From: Benincasa hispida
Lineage: Eukaryota > Streptophyta > Magnoliopsida > Cucurbitales > Cucurbitaceae
Direction of reading: 5' to 3'
NCBI RefSeq assembly: GCF_009727055.1
Contig: NC_052359.1
Coordinates: 16,829,255 to 16,893,254 of the forward strand
DNA: 64,000 bases
The first letter of the stretch is position 1; each line of letters starts with the position of its first letter. The notes below the pieces were generated by a model. The model did no database searches. It saw only the letters and a list, made by a program, of their open reading frames with translations, and was not told the origin of the DNA. This document shows, piece by piece, positions 44,665 through 55,649 of the stretch. The position numbers were made by a program, and so were the translations under genes.

Positions 44665-46628
44665 ATGATTTAAGCACTCAATTATCGTTAATTTGAGTTT
44701 GAGGGGGTGAATTTCCAAGCATGTTTGAGTTTTTGATTGATATGGTATAAATTCAAATTTGGCATTAAATTTTTCTTTGTTTCCTTTGTTAAATTTGTAA
44801 TTGGCTCTTGTTTGATGAGCTTATATGTGTGCTCGAGAGTCTATAATTTATTTGGAGTCATTAGAATTGAAATTAAGTTATAATCAAATAAAGAAGTGAA
44901 GAAGGTCGAGCTGTAGAATTCTGACGCTGAGCTTCTGTCCAGGTAGTGTTGCAACACTGCTCATATTTTTGAACGAGTTTCAATCGAGCAACGAGTTTCA
45001 ACTGACCGAAGCGTCAAGCAGTGAGTCTTCAAGCAACAGGACGAGCGTGAAGCTAGTTTGAACTGGTTTGATGAGTGAGAATAGTCGGTTCAACAAGTTT
45101 TCTTCAAAATGTTTTTGGCGGGTCCGGTTTAGGCATTTCTGGTCCGTTTCAAGCAGTTTGGGTTCGGTTTGTGTCGGTTCGAGCTGTTCTTCCCCAAATT
45201 TGAAATTTTTTTTATGCACTTTTGTAATAATTTAGTAATTTTAATTATTTATAATGCCAAAGTTGAACCATATTAGTATTATTTAATTATTTTATGCATG
45301 TGATGTGTATTATTTTTGAATTAAACATGTTTGTGCATATAGTATGCTATTTTAGATTTAAAAATCCCACTATAGGTAAACATGTTACATGCATAATTCT
45401 ATGTTATAATTAGTTATAATATGTAGTATGCTTGTTTTAGGGTTTATTAAAAGATTGATGTAATTGCTATATTAATTTTGAGTACCTTTGAAGCATGTTA
45501 TTGTCTAGTAAAGCATGTTTATTTTATAAGTATGTTATAAAATGAGATTAGACTTTAAAATCCATAACAAAGATAAACAACATGCTCACTGAGGTTAACA
45601 ACTTGTTTTAATAGTTCAAATAGATTGTTACCTTATAAAATTTGGTTACAAACTTAAAATGGTTCATAAACCTGTCTAAGGCTAGGGGTACTTAAGTTGA
45701 CGGTTTACGTAACAACTCCTACTTGGGGATTATGACCAAAGTGTTGAACGTTGTTAACTGATTTTATAAGCTTGCGTGAGCGGTGTGAGGTTTAAAACTA
45801 GTTTAAACACTAAGACATCGTAGGTTAATATCCAAATATAAACGTTGTACTTGGATAAAAATCACATAGACTTAGGTTGTTTAAAGTTAGTAATTTTAAA
45901 CCTAAGTAAAATACCCAAACATTTAGAACAATTAAGTGGGAGATTAACAATATATTCGATATATAGTTATTAGCTCTCACATCCCCAAGAGTTTACACCG
46001 TGAGATCCATGCTCGGCTTCGTGTCGCTTTTACCGCGACTACTCCATTCGAAAGGTGTTTGCATGGGTCAATAACATTGTGAATGGGGAAAGTAGTTCAT
46101 AGTAAGTGGGTCAAGGAAATGTGTCAACATTGTCCTATAGTCTCCTCCATTAATTTGAACCATGAGATTCCTATGTTGCGCCTACTATTGTTTTTAGGCA
46201 GCACTAGCTAGTCATGAACCACGACAATCCCTATGCATGTAACATAGGATTCTAAACAACCCAAGCTTCAGAAATGAATAGGGTCTTATAGTTCCATCTT
46301 GGATATCATCTTCCAATTTGGGGGCATATTCATATCGTTCTATAAGATTTGAAAATAGCAGGTAACACATAAAAGAATTACTAATTGTTAGTAAAAATCT
46401 TGACCGAAAACGGTAATCGAATGAACTATAAGAATAAGAGTTATTTTGGATATAGGATTTGGTTAAGACTGTCTTACTTCAATGAAGGAATTTTTTGATT
46501 ACCCCACGGTAGCAACTATTCTAAATCACTAAAGTATCGTTCAAAATAAATAAAGAAAAATGGGTACTTTATTTCATTGCTAAAATTGGATTTAGATGCA
46601 TATAATTTATTAGATTTTTTTTCAGCAA
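44665..46628 (+). other. Copia B leader, non-coding
   Basis: About 2 kb before gag. 44915-45195 holds reiterated cgagtttcaa, gttcaa and ggtccggttt words. 45240-45560 is AT-rich with acatgttacatgcata. Near 45960-46200 are blocks with caccgtgagatcc and cattcgaaaggtgtttgcat, matching the layout of the Copia C leader. Confidence 0.7.
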
Positions 46629-47480
46629 TGTCGAATTCAATAATACAACTGTTTGGTTCTGATAAGTTTATGGGAGAAGGATATTCCAACTAGAAATCCA
46701 ACATAAGTACAATATTAGTTGTGGATGATCTGAGGTTTGTGTTAACAAAAGGAATGTCCTCCGATTCCTAGTTCAATAGTGAACCGAAATGTTTGGGACA
46801 CCTATGATCGGTGGGTTAGGGCTAACGAAAAAGCCAGGGCTTATATCTTATAAGTATATCCGATGTACTTAATAAGAAACATGAAGTAATGCCCACCGTC
46901 CGTGAGATAACGACGTCGTTCCAAGAGATGTTCAGGTAACCGTCATCATCTAATCGACATGAAGCCACTAAATATGTTTATAATACACACATGAAAGATG
47001 GTACCAACGTCAGAGAACATGTTCTCGATATGATGGTCCATTTAATATTGTTGAGGCTCATGGGGCGACCATAGATGAAACTAGCCAAGTCAGTATGATA
47101 TTAGAATCTCTTCCGAAGAGTTATCTATCTTTCCGTACTAATGCTGTGATGAACAAGATTAGTTACAATTTGACAACACTGTTAAACAAACTACAAACTT
47201 ACCAATCTATGATGAAACTTAAAGAAAGTGAAGTAAACATTATTTCACGGTCGAAAAAGTTTCTCAAGGGTTATTTTGTCAGGAACAAAACCCGTTGACA
47301 AAAAACAAATATGTTCCCTCATCTTCAAAAGATAAAAGTGTACAAATGAAGAAGAAGGGTAAAGGGAATAAAAAAACCCACTGCAAAGAAAAATAAAGCT
47401 CCAAAGGAAAATGTTTCCATTGCGGAGAGGATGGGCACTGGAAACGTAACTGTCCAAAATATTTAGTTGAAAAGAAAGCA
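46629..47480 (+). pseudogene. Copia B gag with zinc knuckle
   Basis: Starts MSNSIIQLFGSDKFMGEGYS, then KSNISTILVVDDLRFVLTKG, with stops and shifts. 47095-47298 is open (MILESLPKSYLSFRTNAVMN, LTTLLNKLQTYQSMMKL). The nucleocapsid at about 47411 reads KGKCFHCGEDGHWKRNCPKY, a canonical CX2CX4HX4C, in contrast to the Athila copies. This is the UBN2-type gag of plant Copia elements. Confidence 0.88.
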
Positions 47481-47529
47481 AAAAAAGAAAACCAAGGTAA
47501 ATCAGATTTACTAGTAGTTGAAACATGTC

Positions 47530-48612
47530 TAGTGGAGAATACTCACTTAACCTGGATATAAGATTTGGGCACCACTAATCATGTTTGCACTTTTCTACAG
47601 GAAACTAGTTCTTGGAAACAACTTTTTGAACAAGAAATGGCTTTTAAAGTGGGAACAGGTGAAATCATTTTTGCTCAAGCAGTGGGAAATGTCAAGCTAT
47701 TTTTTGGAGAATCTTTCATCTTACTTAAGAATGTATATTATGTACCTAAGATGAAAAGAAACTTAATCTCCATTTCCTATCTGCTAGAAAATATGTAAAT
47801 AGTATCTTTTGAATTTAATGAAGTGTTTGTATTTTCAAGAGGTGATCATATTTGTTCTGCAAGACTCGAAAATAACTTGTACATATTAAAATCAACTGAA
47901 GCAAAGGCCATTCTAAATATAGAGATGTTTAAAACGGTCGAGACTAAAAATAAAAGACGAAAAATTTCTCCTAACGTTTATCTTTGGTACCTCATACTTA
48001 ATCACATTAATCTCAACAGGGTTGAGATATTGGTTAAAAACGGTCATCTAAGTCAGTTAGAAGATAGTTATTTACCTCCATATGAATCATGTCTTTAGGG
48101 AAAAATGACTAAAAGAACTTTTTCTAGAAAAGGTCTTCGTGCCAAAGAATCTGTCAAAATTATACATTCAGACCTCTGTGGTCTGATGAATTTAAAAGCA
48201 CAAGGTGGACATCAGTATTTTGTCTATTTCATTGATGATTACTCTAGATATGGCTATATTTACTTAATGAGTCACAAGTTTGAAACTCTTGAAAAGTTCA
48301 AACAATTTAAGACTGAGACAAAAAACTTGTTAGGTAAAATAATCAAAACAGTTCGATTTGATTGAGGTGGTGAGTATATGGACTTGCAATGCCGAACTAT
48401 TTAGTAGATCACGAAATTCAATCCCAACTCACAGCACATAGGACACTAGAACAAAACGGTGTTGCAGAAAGGAGAAATCGAACATTGTTGGACATGGTCT
48501 GTTCAGTGATGAGTTATGCTCAGTTACTTAATCCTTTTGGGGGTATGCAGTACAGACTGCAGTATATATTTTGAACATTCTTCCCTCAAAAATTTTTTTA
48601 GAAACACTGCAT
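47530..48612 (+). pseudogene. Copia B protease, pre-integrase and integrase N-half
   Basis: The protease motif that reads WIIDSGA in Copia E is here WI-stop-DLGT (about 47552), so it is inactive. 47565-48098 continues with ETSSWKQLFEQEMAFKVGTG and KNVYYVPKMKRNLISISYLL, then the pre-integrase HINLNRVEILVKNG. Integrase starts at 48105 (MTKRTFSRKGLRAKESVKII, HSDLCGLMNLKAQGG) with the first catalytic Asp in HSDLCG, YFIDDYSRYGYIYLM, a stop at the RFD-G motif (48362), then QNGVAERRNRTLLDMV with the catalytic Glu. It breaks at ...SPKNFFRNTA, where an LTR starts. RT and RNase H are absent. Confidence 0.88.
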
Positions 48613-49205
48613 TGTTGGGAATGTCCTAGCACTCGCACTTCGTGTTAAACATTCTATTTATCAATAATAATAAATTGTTGATTTTGTATTCTATTATGAA
48701 AATCCAATAAACACATCCATGGCTATACTCTAAATACTATAACTTTATGAAGTGACATAAACAAGATCAAGTTAACAGCATATAGCCTAAATGGTCTAAT
48801 AAGTATATGGATGAAATTTGGTATCTCATCTTGGTAACACTATTGGATGCGACCCACTCTGTATTTGTTACAAAGAGTTGTGAAGTGCTACTAACGATGT
48901 GATCCACAGATCGTTCATGTTGAGACATGTGAGTGGGGTCATCTTATGCAATGAGTTTGCATATAGACTAGACCACGAAAATAGTCACTTTTCTTTATCA
49001 CAACTGTTTACTGTTAAAACTAACTATATCATTTATTAAATAACCTAGGTTAACTCGATCTTAATCCTGAGGTAGCTATGAATTCCTTTTTGTTTGGGAT
49101 TATCCTTTGATCTGCAAATTGTGAGAGTAGTCCAATAGCACTGCTCAATAAGCCTCCCATTTTGGGGATAAGACCGGATGAATAGCTGAGGACATAGCCC
49201 TGCAA
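48613..49205 (+). mobile_element. Copia LTR fragment (B family), 3'-truncated
   Basis: TGTTGGGAATGTCCTAGCAC; aligns with 42956-43555 and then stops at gccctgcaagatg. It is either the 3' LTR of Copia B after deletion of RT and RNase H, or a separate insertion. No polypurine tract precedes it. Confidence 0.8.
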
Positions 49206-49834
49206 GATGAAATTTAAGGTTGAGACTGAAAATCTGTTAAGTAAAAGAATTAAAACACTTCGATCTGATCGAGATGGTGAATATATGGATTTGCAATTCC
49301 AAAATTATCTAGTAGATCATGGAATTCAATCCCAACTCACAGCACCTTGAATACCACAACAAAATGGTGTTGCAGAAAGGAGAAATCGAACCTTGTTGGA
49401 CATGGTTCGTCTATGATGAGTTATGCTCAGTTACCTCAATCCTTTTGGGGATATGTAGTACATACTGCAGTATATATTCCAAACGTTGTTCCATCAAAAA
49501 GTTTTTCTGAAACACTGTATGAATTATGGAAAGGACAGAAAACGAGTTTACGTCATTTGTGTATCTAGGGTTGTCCAGCACACGTGTTGGTATAGAATCC
49601 TAAGAAATTGGAAACACGTTCAAAATTATGCTTATTTGTAGGGTACCCCAAAGAAACAAAAGTAGGATTGTTTTAAGATCTCCAAGAAGATAAAGTATTT
49701 ATATGGACAAATGCTACATTCTTGGAAGAGGATCATATTAAAAATCATCTACCTCGCAGTAAACTAATATTGCAAGAACTGACTAAAGATACTACAGAAA
49801 GATCAACAAGAGTCGTTGATCCAGTTGGGCCATC
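49206..49834 (+). pseudogene. Copia E part 2: integrase
   Basis: Starts mid-integrase (KFKVETENLLSKRIKTLRSD), with RDGEYMDLQF, a stop in place of TAP-G, QQNGVAERRNRTLLDMV, then after a shift the FWGYVVHTAVYIPNVVPSKS block (49434 on) and ETLYELWKGQKTSLRHL. It overlaps Copia B integrase content by about 290 bp with many substitutions, so it is a different copy. About 80 codons of Copia E are missing between 42955 and 49206. Cut by the Athila-3 LTR at 49837. Confidence 0.85.
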
Positions 49835-49836
49835 AG

Positions 49837-51499
49837 TGGTGCTTGGTTTTATGAAGTGGAAATATGGATGATATGCGTTGATGAGTTTCCCCAGCAGAAT
49901 CCAAGTGTAAATTCCTTTGAGTTTCCTGGTAAGTTCAGGGTCGAATATAGGGACTTGTGAAAACAGATTGCATTGGTAATTTTTATGAAAACCTTGCGGT
50001 AACCACGTAAATACATTGAGAGTTTGTTGTTGATTGCATTAATGAAGAAAATAAACAAATGCAGTGGATTTGAGAAAAGTCATTTATGTGATAGATGCAA
50101 TGAGTATGCGATGAATGGGTTGAGAAGCACTTTAGCTAGCATTACTTGGGAATGCGTCAGACTTATGCGATAATGTTACAACCATGCACAACAAGTCATT
50201 TTTCAATGCAAATGCGATGTTCCTAAGTCTAGGACGCATGTGTTGAATGCAAAAGTATCCATAGAGCTTATCCCTAAGTCTCTACTCTCGTCCTATGAGA
50301 TGATGCAATATGCATAAAAGCAAGATGACCGCATACAATCATATCCTATCTCTAGGATGCATGCGATGCGTTAATAACAAATAGTGCTCATTCCAAAGCT
50401 CCTATCTCTTGATTATGCGTTCTAATCTGGCTCTTCTGAGCCTATATTCTAACCTGACCTTCCCAAATCTAGATCCTATCCTTAGACTACCCTTCTGAGT
50501 ATCTCTAATAGACGAATGAAGCACACATAATACAAGATAATCGCAAAGAATGAAGATTCCCTAGTTGTGCTAGCTAAATGCTTCTCAAACCATTCAACTG
50601 ATTTAGCTACTCATGTGTAAATAACAGAGAGTGAACAGATATAGAGAAAGAAATTCCACTTTTATAAATGAGTTTGAGTACAAAATAACAATGGAAGTTA
50701 AGGGTAGAGAGCCTGGTAGCAATTCCTTGATGACCGAGGCTTTTACACAGCAATCTCTATTCTGTACTACAGATGTTCCCGCTTCCGCAAGCGTCGGCAC
50801 TTTCTCTTTCCTTGAAGCTTCTGGTGTTTTCCCAAGCTTACCGGAATGATCTGCCGGCACAACCTCTTCTCTCGTGTCCGCTTTAAAATGAAAGAAAACT
50901 AAGAACAAAGACGTGCGTATGAACTTCGAACTAAAGAATGGTGAACTAATCAACTCGTCAACCCCTTTTCCGAAGGCTGCCCTTGGTATTTATAGACATC
51001 CAAGGTGAACGGCGGTTTTTCTCTCATGATTGTATAGATGGTTCAGCTTTTTCCTGACTGATGCGCCGAATATTTGTCACCGAAAAGCTGAATGTACTTT
51101 GTGACCGTTATCAGCTGTCAACTTAATTCGGATTCGACTGTCATCGGCTTTTTGTCACATCGTGACTTGTTAGACTTTTACCCAGATGCGCCCACCATGT
51201 TGCACTGACCAAGTTGCGGCGATCCTTCTCGAGCGAATGTTTGCGAACACAATCATCGCAAAGCCTTGCAGTGAAGTTGCGCTCGACCAATGATTTCCTA
51301 TGATCGCAATTTTTGCATTGCGTCAACGTATATTCTTCACAAAAATACAAAAATCAACTGTTCTAATGCGCTGAACATATGCAACCGCAATATTATGAAA
51401 TTGATGCTTAATGGACGTAAATTAACATATTTCATCAACGCAAGCCAACATTGTTTAAGAACTTAGCACTATGATAACGTGCATTTCTGCCCGTTTTCA
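49837..51499 (-). mobile_element. Athila-3 3' LTR
   Basis: Minus-strand LTR of about 1.66 kb. The minus-strand start at 51499 reads TGAAAACGGGCAGAAATGCA; the end is at 49837 (plus-strand tggtgcttgg against the family tgatgcttgg). The content matches Athila-1 LTRs throughout, including the cataaatacc-type TATA region near 50985. Confidence 0.88.
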
Positions 51500-51515
51500 C
51501 ACCCCCAAATTAAAA
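51500..51515 (-). promoter_or_regulatory. Polypurine tract of Athila-3
   Basis: Minus-strand AATTTGGGGGTG adjoining the LTR start. Cleaner than the Athila-1 tract. Confidence 0.75.
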
Positions 51516-52855
51516 CAATGCTTGTCCTCAAGCATAAGCTAAAGATTCCTTTAGCAAGTCAACCACAATGTTCTTTTCCTAGATTTCTCAAGGATACTTC
51601 ATTCAAATCCTATATGCCAAAATTTCCTTAAGTCTTATTCAAGTCTCTTCTTAAAATATTTCTAAGACCTAGGGACTGCAAGCTTATCCTTCAAAAGGAC
51701 TTTACTAAATTTCGGAATATCGCATGATTTATTTCAAAAAGAAAATTTTCTACTGGGGTGTCAAATGATTTTATCCTTGCATAAAAACTTTCTTCATTGA
51801 TATTTTTTTTTCTGACCTTGCGCTGATCCAAGTGCCTTGCCTTCGTTTGGCTTGCCTTCACGGGTGTCATGCAGATATCCAACTACGAGCAATGCACTCT
51901 TTCTCAGACTAAACTTCTACCTATTTGGTAGTGGATTTGCAGTCATTTATTTATGCGTTGATCCTGGTGACTTACTTTCGTTTTGGTTTGCCCCCAATTG
52001 TGTCATGTAGACATCCAACTACAGGTAAGTGTCTTTCACAACTTAACTCTTATCAACATAGGTTTTCCATTGCGTTAGCAGTGGAGTTGTTATTCTCAAT
52101 TTTTTTTTCCAAAATAGCAAGGTCGAAAATAAATACCTCACCCCAAAATATAAAATGCGGCAATGTTCTCATTGCTAAAGTAGAAATGAGTCATGCGATG
52201 TTCTTAGAGTGCATTGAAAAAGAGTTTAAAATAAAACTAGCAAACTCCTAACTTCTAGAAATATTTTATGAGGAGACTATCTTAAGATTAAGTTGACTTT
52301 AGTATATACGAAAGAAATAGAGCATATTTTTCCTCATTGAAATCATACTTGGCAAAGAGACATTATGCGGTAAACTACTAAATTTATCTATTTCAAATGA
52401 TTGCGGTTATCAAAGAGGATGCGGTGATAAAACTTTTAAACTAAAATGCAATGTGATAGTGCAAAATTTGAAATAAAGATAAGGAAGAATACACCCCCAA
52501 ATTTTTCGTTGTCGCCCGCATTATGTATTGACGCATCCATCTTTGCGGCGATCACTCTTCTTTGGATTGCGGTGATGTGAGATAATTTGCTGCTTCGTGT
52601 AACATCTCCGCAATCATGTGCCTTAATCATTGTAAACAACCAAAGGGAGGGTCAAATGATTAAAAACAAAACAACAATTTTTTTTTCTTTTTGAATAAAA
52701 ATGAGTAAGATGGAAATAACTAAATAATAGTAAAAGTGACGAAGGAATAAGAGTTCAAGAATCAAGTAAGGGGTAGTCCTGGTTTTTCAACTTTACGGAG
52801 GCTGTTTCTCACCGGAAAGCACCTCTACAATATGCCTTGACTCGCTGTCCATTAA
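51516..52855 (-). other. Athila-3 3' non-coding section
   Basis: Counterpart of 24894-26215. Shares the block with aaatttgggggtgta (about 52495 on the minus strand) and the paired gtagttggatgtc repeats (52010-52025 and 51868-51885, minus strand). No env-like frame. Confidence 0.75.
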
Positions 52856-52859
52856 CCTT

Positions 52860-54643
52860 AAATGTCCAGCTGCCATCCTAAGTGATCAGCTCCACCGCAC
52901 CATGTGGAAATATTTCTTTAATGATGAAGGGTCCGGACCAGCGTGATTTTAATTTTCTTGTGAAGAGCTGCAGTCGTGAGTTGAAGAGTAAAACCTTTTG
53001 CCCGACTTGGAGGTTCTTAGCGCATATGCGTTTGTCATGCCAGTGCTTGGTGCGCTCCTTATAAATCTTCGCATTTTCATATGCGTTAATCTTCCATTCT
53101 TCTAGCTCGACCAATTGCATTTTTTGCGCTTCTCCTGCTTTCTTCAAATCAAAATTCAGCTTCTTTACCGCACACAGTGCCTTATATTCCAGCTCCAAAG
53201 GCATGACATGCCTTACCAAATACCAACACATATGGGGACATACCTATGGGTGTTTTAAATGCGGTCTGGTATGCCCATAACACATCATCAAGCTTTATTG
53301 CCCAATCTGTTCGTGAAGGCCTTACTACCTTCTCAAGTACCAGCTTAATTTCTCTATTGGACACTTCAGCCTGACCATTCGTATGCGGTGGCCACCTTGT
53401 GGAGGATGTTGTATTTGCGCAGCAGCTCCTTGATATTGCAATTGACAAAGTGGGATCCTTCATCACTTATGATGGCACGGGGAGTGCCAAAACGAGTGAA
53501 AATATGTTTCTTCAGGAATTGAGAGACTACCGTCGCATCACTTGCGGCGCATGCTATTGCCTCTACCCATTTGGAGATATAATCAACGACTAATAAAATG
53601 TAATGTTTACCATTCGAAGGATGGAATGGTCCCATGAAATCAATCCCCCCTACGTCGAACTCAAGCTCCAAGATAGTGTTCATTGGTATTGCGTGTTTCC
53701 ATGAAATGTTACATGTGCGTTGGCACCGATCACACTTCATTGCATAGTCAGTCGTATCCTTGAACAATGTAGGCTAAAAGAATCCACTCTGCAAAACTTT
53801 GGCTGCGGTGCACTGCCCTCCAAAGTGCCCACCATATGGTGAGTCGTGGCATTGTGATAATATGCGTTGTTGAGCAGCATTTGGTATGCATAATTGAAAA
53901 ATCTGGTCTGCACCTCTTTTATACAGATTCGGCTCATCCCAATAATAATGTCTACATTCATGCTTGAGCTTCTTCTGTTGGTGGTAGGTGTAATCTTCAG
54001 AAAATTGCTCGCAAACCAAATAATTGACTATGTCGGCATACCAGAGCAATTTTCTATGTGGAACAGTTGCTCATATGGGAATACGGCACTCACATCAGAC
54101 TCATTGCGGTCAACCTCAGGATTTTCCAGTATAGACAAGTGATTTGTAACTCTCTGTACCTTTCCGATCAATTATTTCTATATCAAATTCTTGAAGGAGT
54201 AGAACCCATCTGATCAACCATAGAACCAATCTGATCAACCTCGGCTTTGCGTCCTTCTTTGTCATTAAGTATTTGATCATTGAGTGATCAGTGTGAATGA
54301 GTACCTTTGTTCCTAATAGATATGCCCAAAAATTTTCCAATGTAAAAATTACAACCAAGAGCTCTTTCTCTATAGTGGTATAATTTGTCTGAGCAGGGTT
54401 TAATGTCTTACTCGCATATGAGATAGGATTCAAGATTGTTTTTCTCTTTTGCACTAAAGCTACTCCCATCGCATACCCACTTGCGTCGCACATTATTTCA
54501 AATGGCAGTGTCCAATCCGCCATAATCAATATGGGTACGGTAATCAGTGCATTCTTAAAACTCGAAATGCGTTGAGGCAATTGTTGACAAACTCAAATTT
54601 TCTGTCAGTCTCTAACAACGCACTCAGTGGTCGTGCTATTTTA
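52860..54643 (-). pseudogene. Athila-3 RNase H and integrase
   Basis: On the minus strand from the gap: the RT/RNase H junction ([18 protein letters not shown] at 54643 down), RNase H ([50 protein letters not shown]) with an in-frame 21-bp tandem duplication at 54201-54242 ([16 protein letters not shown]). Integrase: CHDSPYGGHFGG and CDRCQRT zinc residues, first Asp in GGIDFMGPF, second in [11 protein letters not shown], Glu in [12 protein letters not shown]. About 11 bases are missing between the ATAY and NGQAEV blocks (near 53390), shifting the frame. The C-terminal part (52878-53231) has KINAYENAKIYKERTKHWHD and [17 protein letters not shown]. Best preserved integrase in the window, but broken. 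Confidence 0.9.
54201..54242 (-). repeat. In-frame 21-bp tandem duplication in RNase H
   Basis: agaacccatctgatcaacca plus one base, followed by agaaccaatctgatcaacct plus one base. Adds seven residues relative to Athila-1 and Athila-2. Confidence 0.8.
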
Positions 54644-54668
54644 NNNNNNNNNNNNNNNNNNNNNNNNN
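54644..54668. other. Assembly gap, 25 N
   Basis: Exactly 25 N. The left flank ends inside the Athila-3 RT/RNase H junction. The sequence to the right is inverted filler. Confidence 1.
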
Positions 54669-55648
54669 AGAGAGAGAATGGTAAATAGAAGAAATTCATT
54701 GAAATAATTGTATTTAATTCTTAATCAAATGCCATACAATACAATATATGAAAAGAGAGGAAAAGAAATGACCGGCTGGAAAGAAAAACTTTGCTTCCAG
54801 CGGATGTGCGTTAAGGCTAAACCAGTGGTACAAGGATGGCCGAGGAGCTGACTTCTCTCGAGAATCTAGATGCCGGGTCGAAGGCTCCTGGTCTCCAACT
54901 CAGATGGGATGAAAGGAGGGAAGAAACTTTAGGCATCTTCTCATGTATTTTTCTGGATCACGGGTAAAGTCCCCGGTTCACAAAGGAACCTCCCCTGGAT
55001 AACTTGAAATTTCAGCTCGTCGGCTTCTATTTATAGCACTTGGGTCATGAACAGCATTAATTTGGAACTGCTTGAGTCTAACAGTTCGACGCGTTAGTCC
55101 CTCTTCTGAACCCTCTACCACCAATGGCAATGGTAGGTGAAGATTCAACAATCATCTTAGATTTTTCTCGAGGAGTGATGTGTTGATGCCGTTCATTCCA
55201 CCACCTTGTGTCGTCCATTAGTTTGCATTGTCGCGTAGCTGCAATCATCTCAATTGGCCCATTTGCCTTAATACCCCGCAACGCTACATTGATGACCCGC
55301 AATTGGCTTGATGAGTGCAACTCCCATGCGATGGACGCATAACGGGTGATTACCGCAACATCCAATGCATGATCGATGCGTTTGCCTTTGCGATGGAGTT
55401 TCTCCCATGTGGTGGTCCGGTTTCCATGTTTGCATTCATTTCCCATAGCACAAAAATAGAAACATTGAATGCATAATTAAATGCAAAAATAAGGGTTTAG
55501 CTAAATTCGACATGCTGATCGACGCAAACATCTTTTTCTCGTGAAATCCTAAACATGATTGCTGCATATTCTGCCTAAATAACCTTCATAATTCTAAAGT
55601 AAAAGACCTAAAGAGACATACATTTCTGCATGTCATCAAAACGCATCG
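54669..55648 (-). mobile_element. LTR A copy inside the filler (minus strand)
   Basis: Reverse complement of the LTR that starts at 63592, running from about 55648 down to 54669 and extending beyond what is visible at 64000. Contains ctataaatagaagccgac (TATA) near 55040. About 250 bp at roughly 55074-55322 are absent from the clean copy at 63592-64000. The 122-codon frame at 55078-55446 lies across that segment and has no recognisable domain. Confidence 0.7.
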
Positions 55649-55649
55649 C

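Noticed and set aside
55078..55446. 122-residue frame, repeated identically at 61144-61512, as a possible conserved gene
   Set aside because: Both copies are the same misplaced filler sequence within an LTR; identity is due to duplicate use of one read, and no domain is recognisable.
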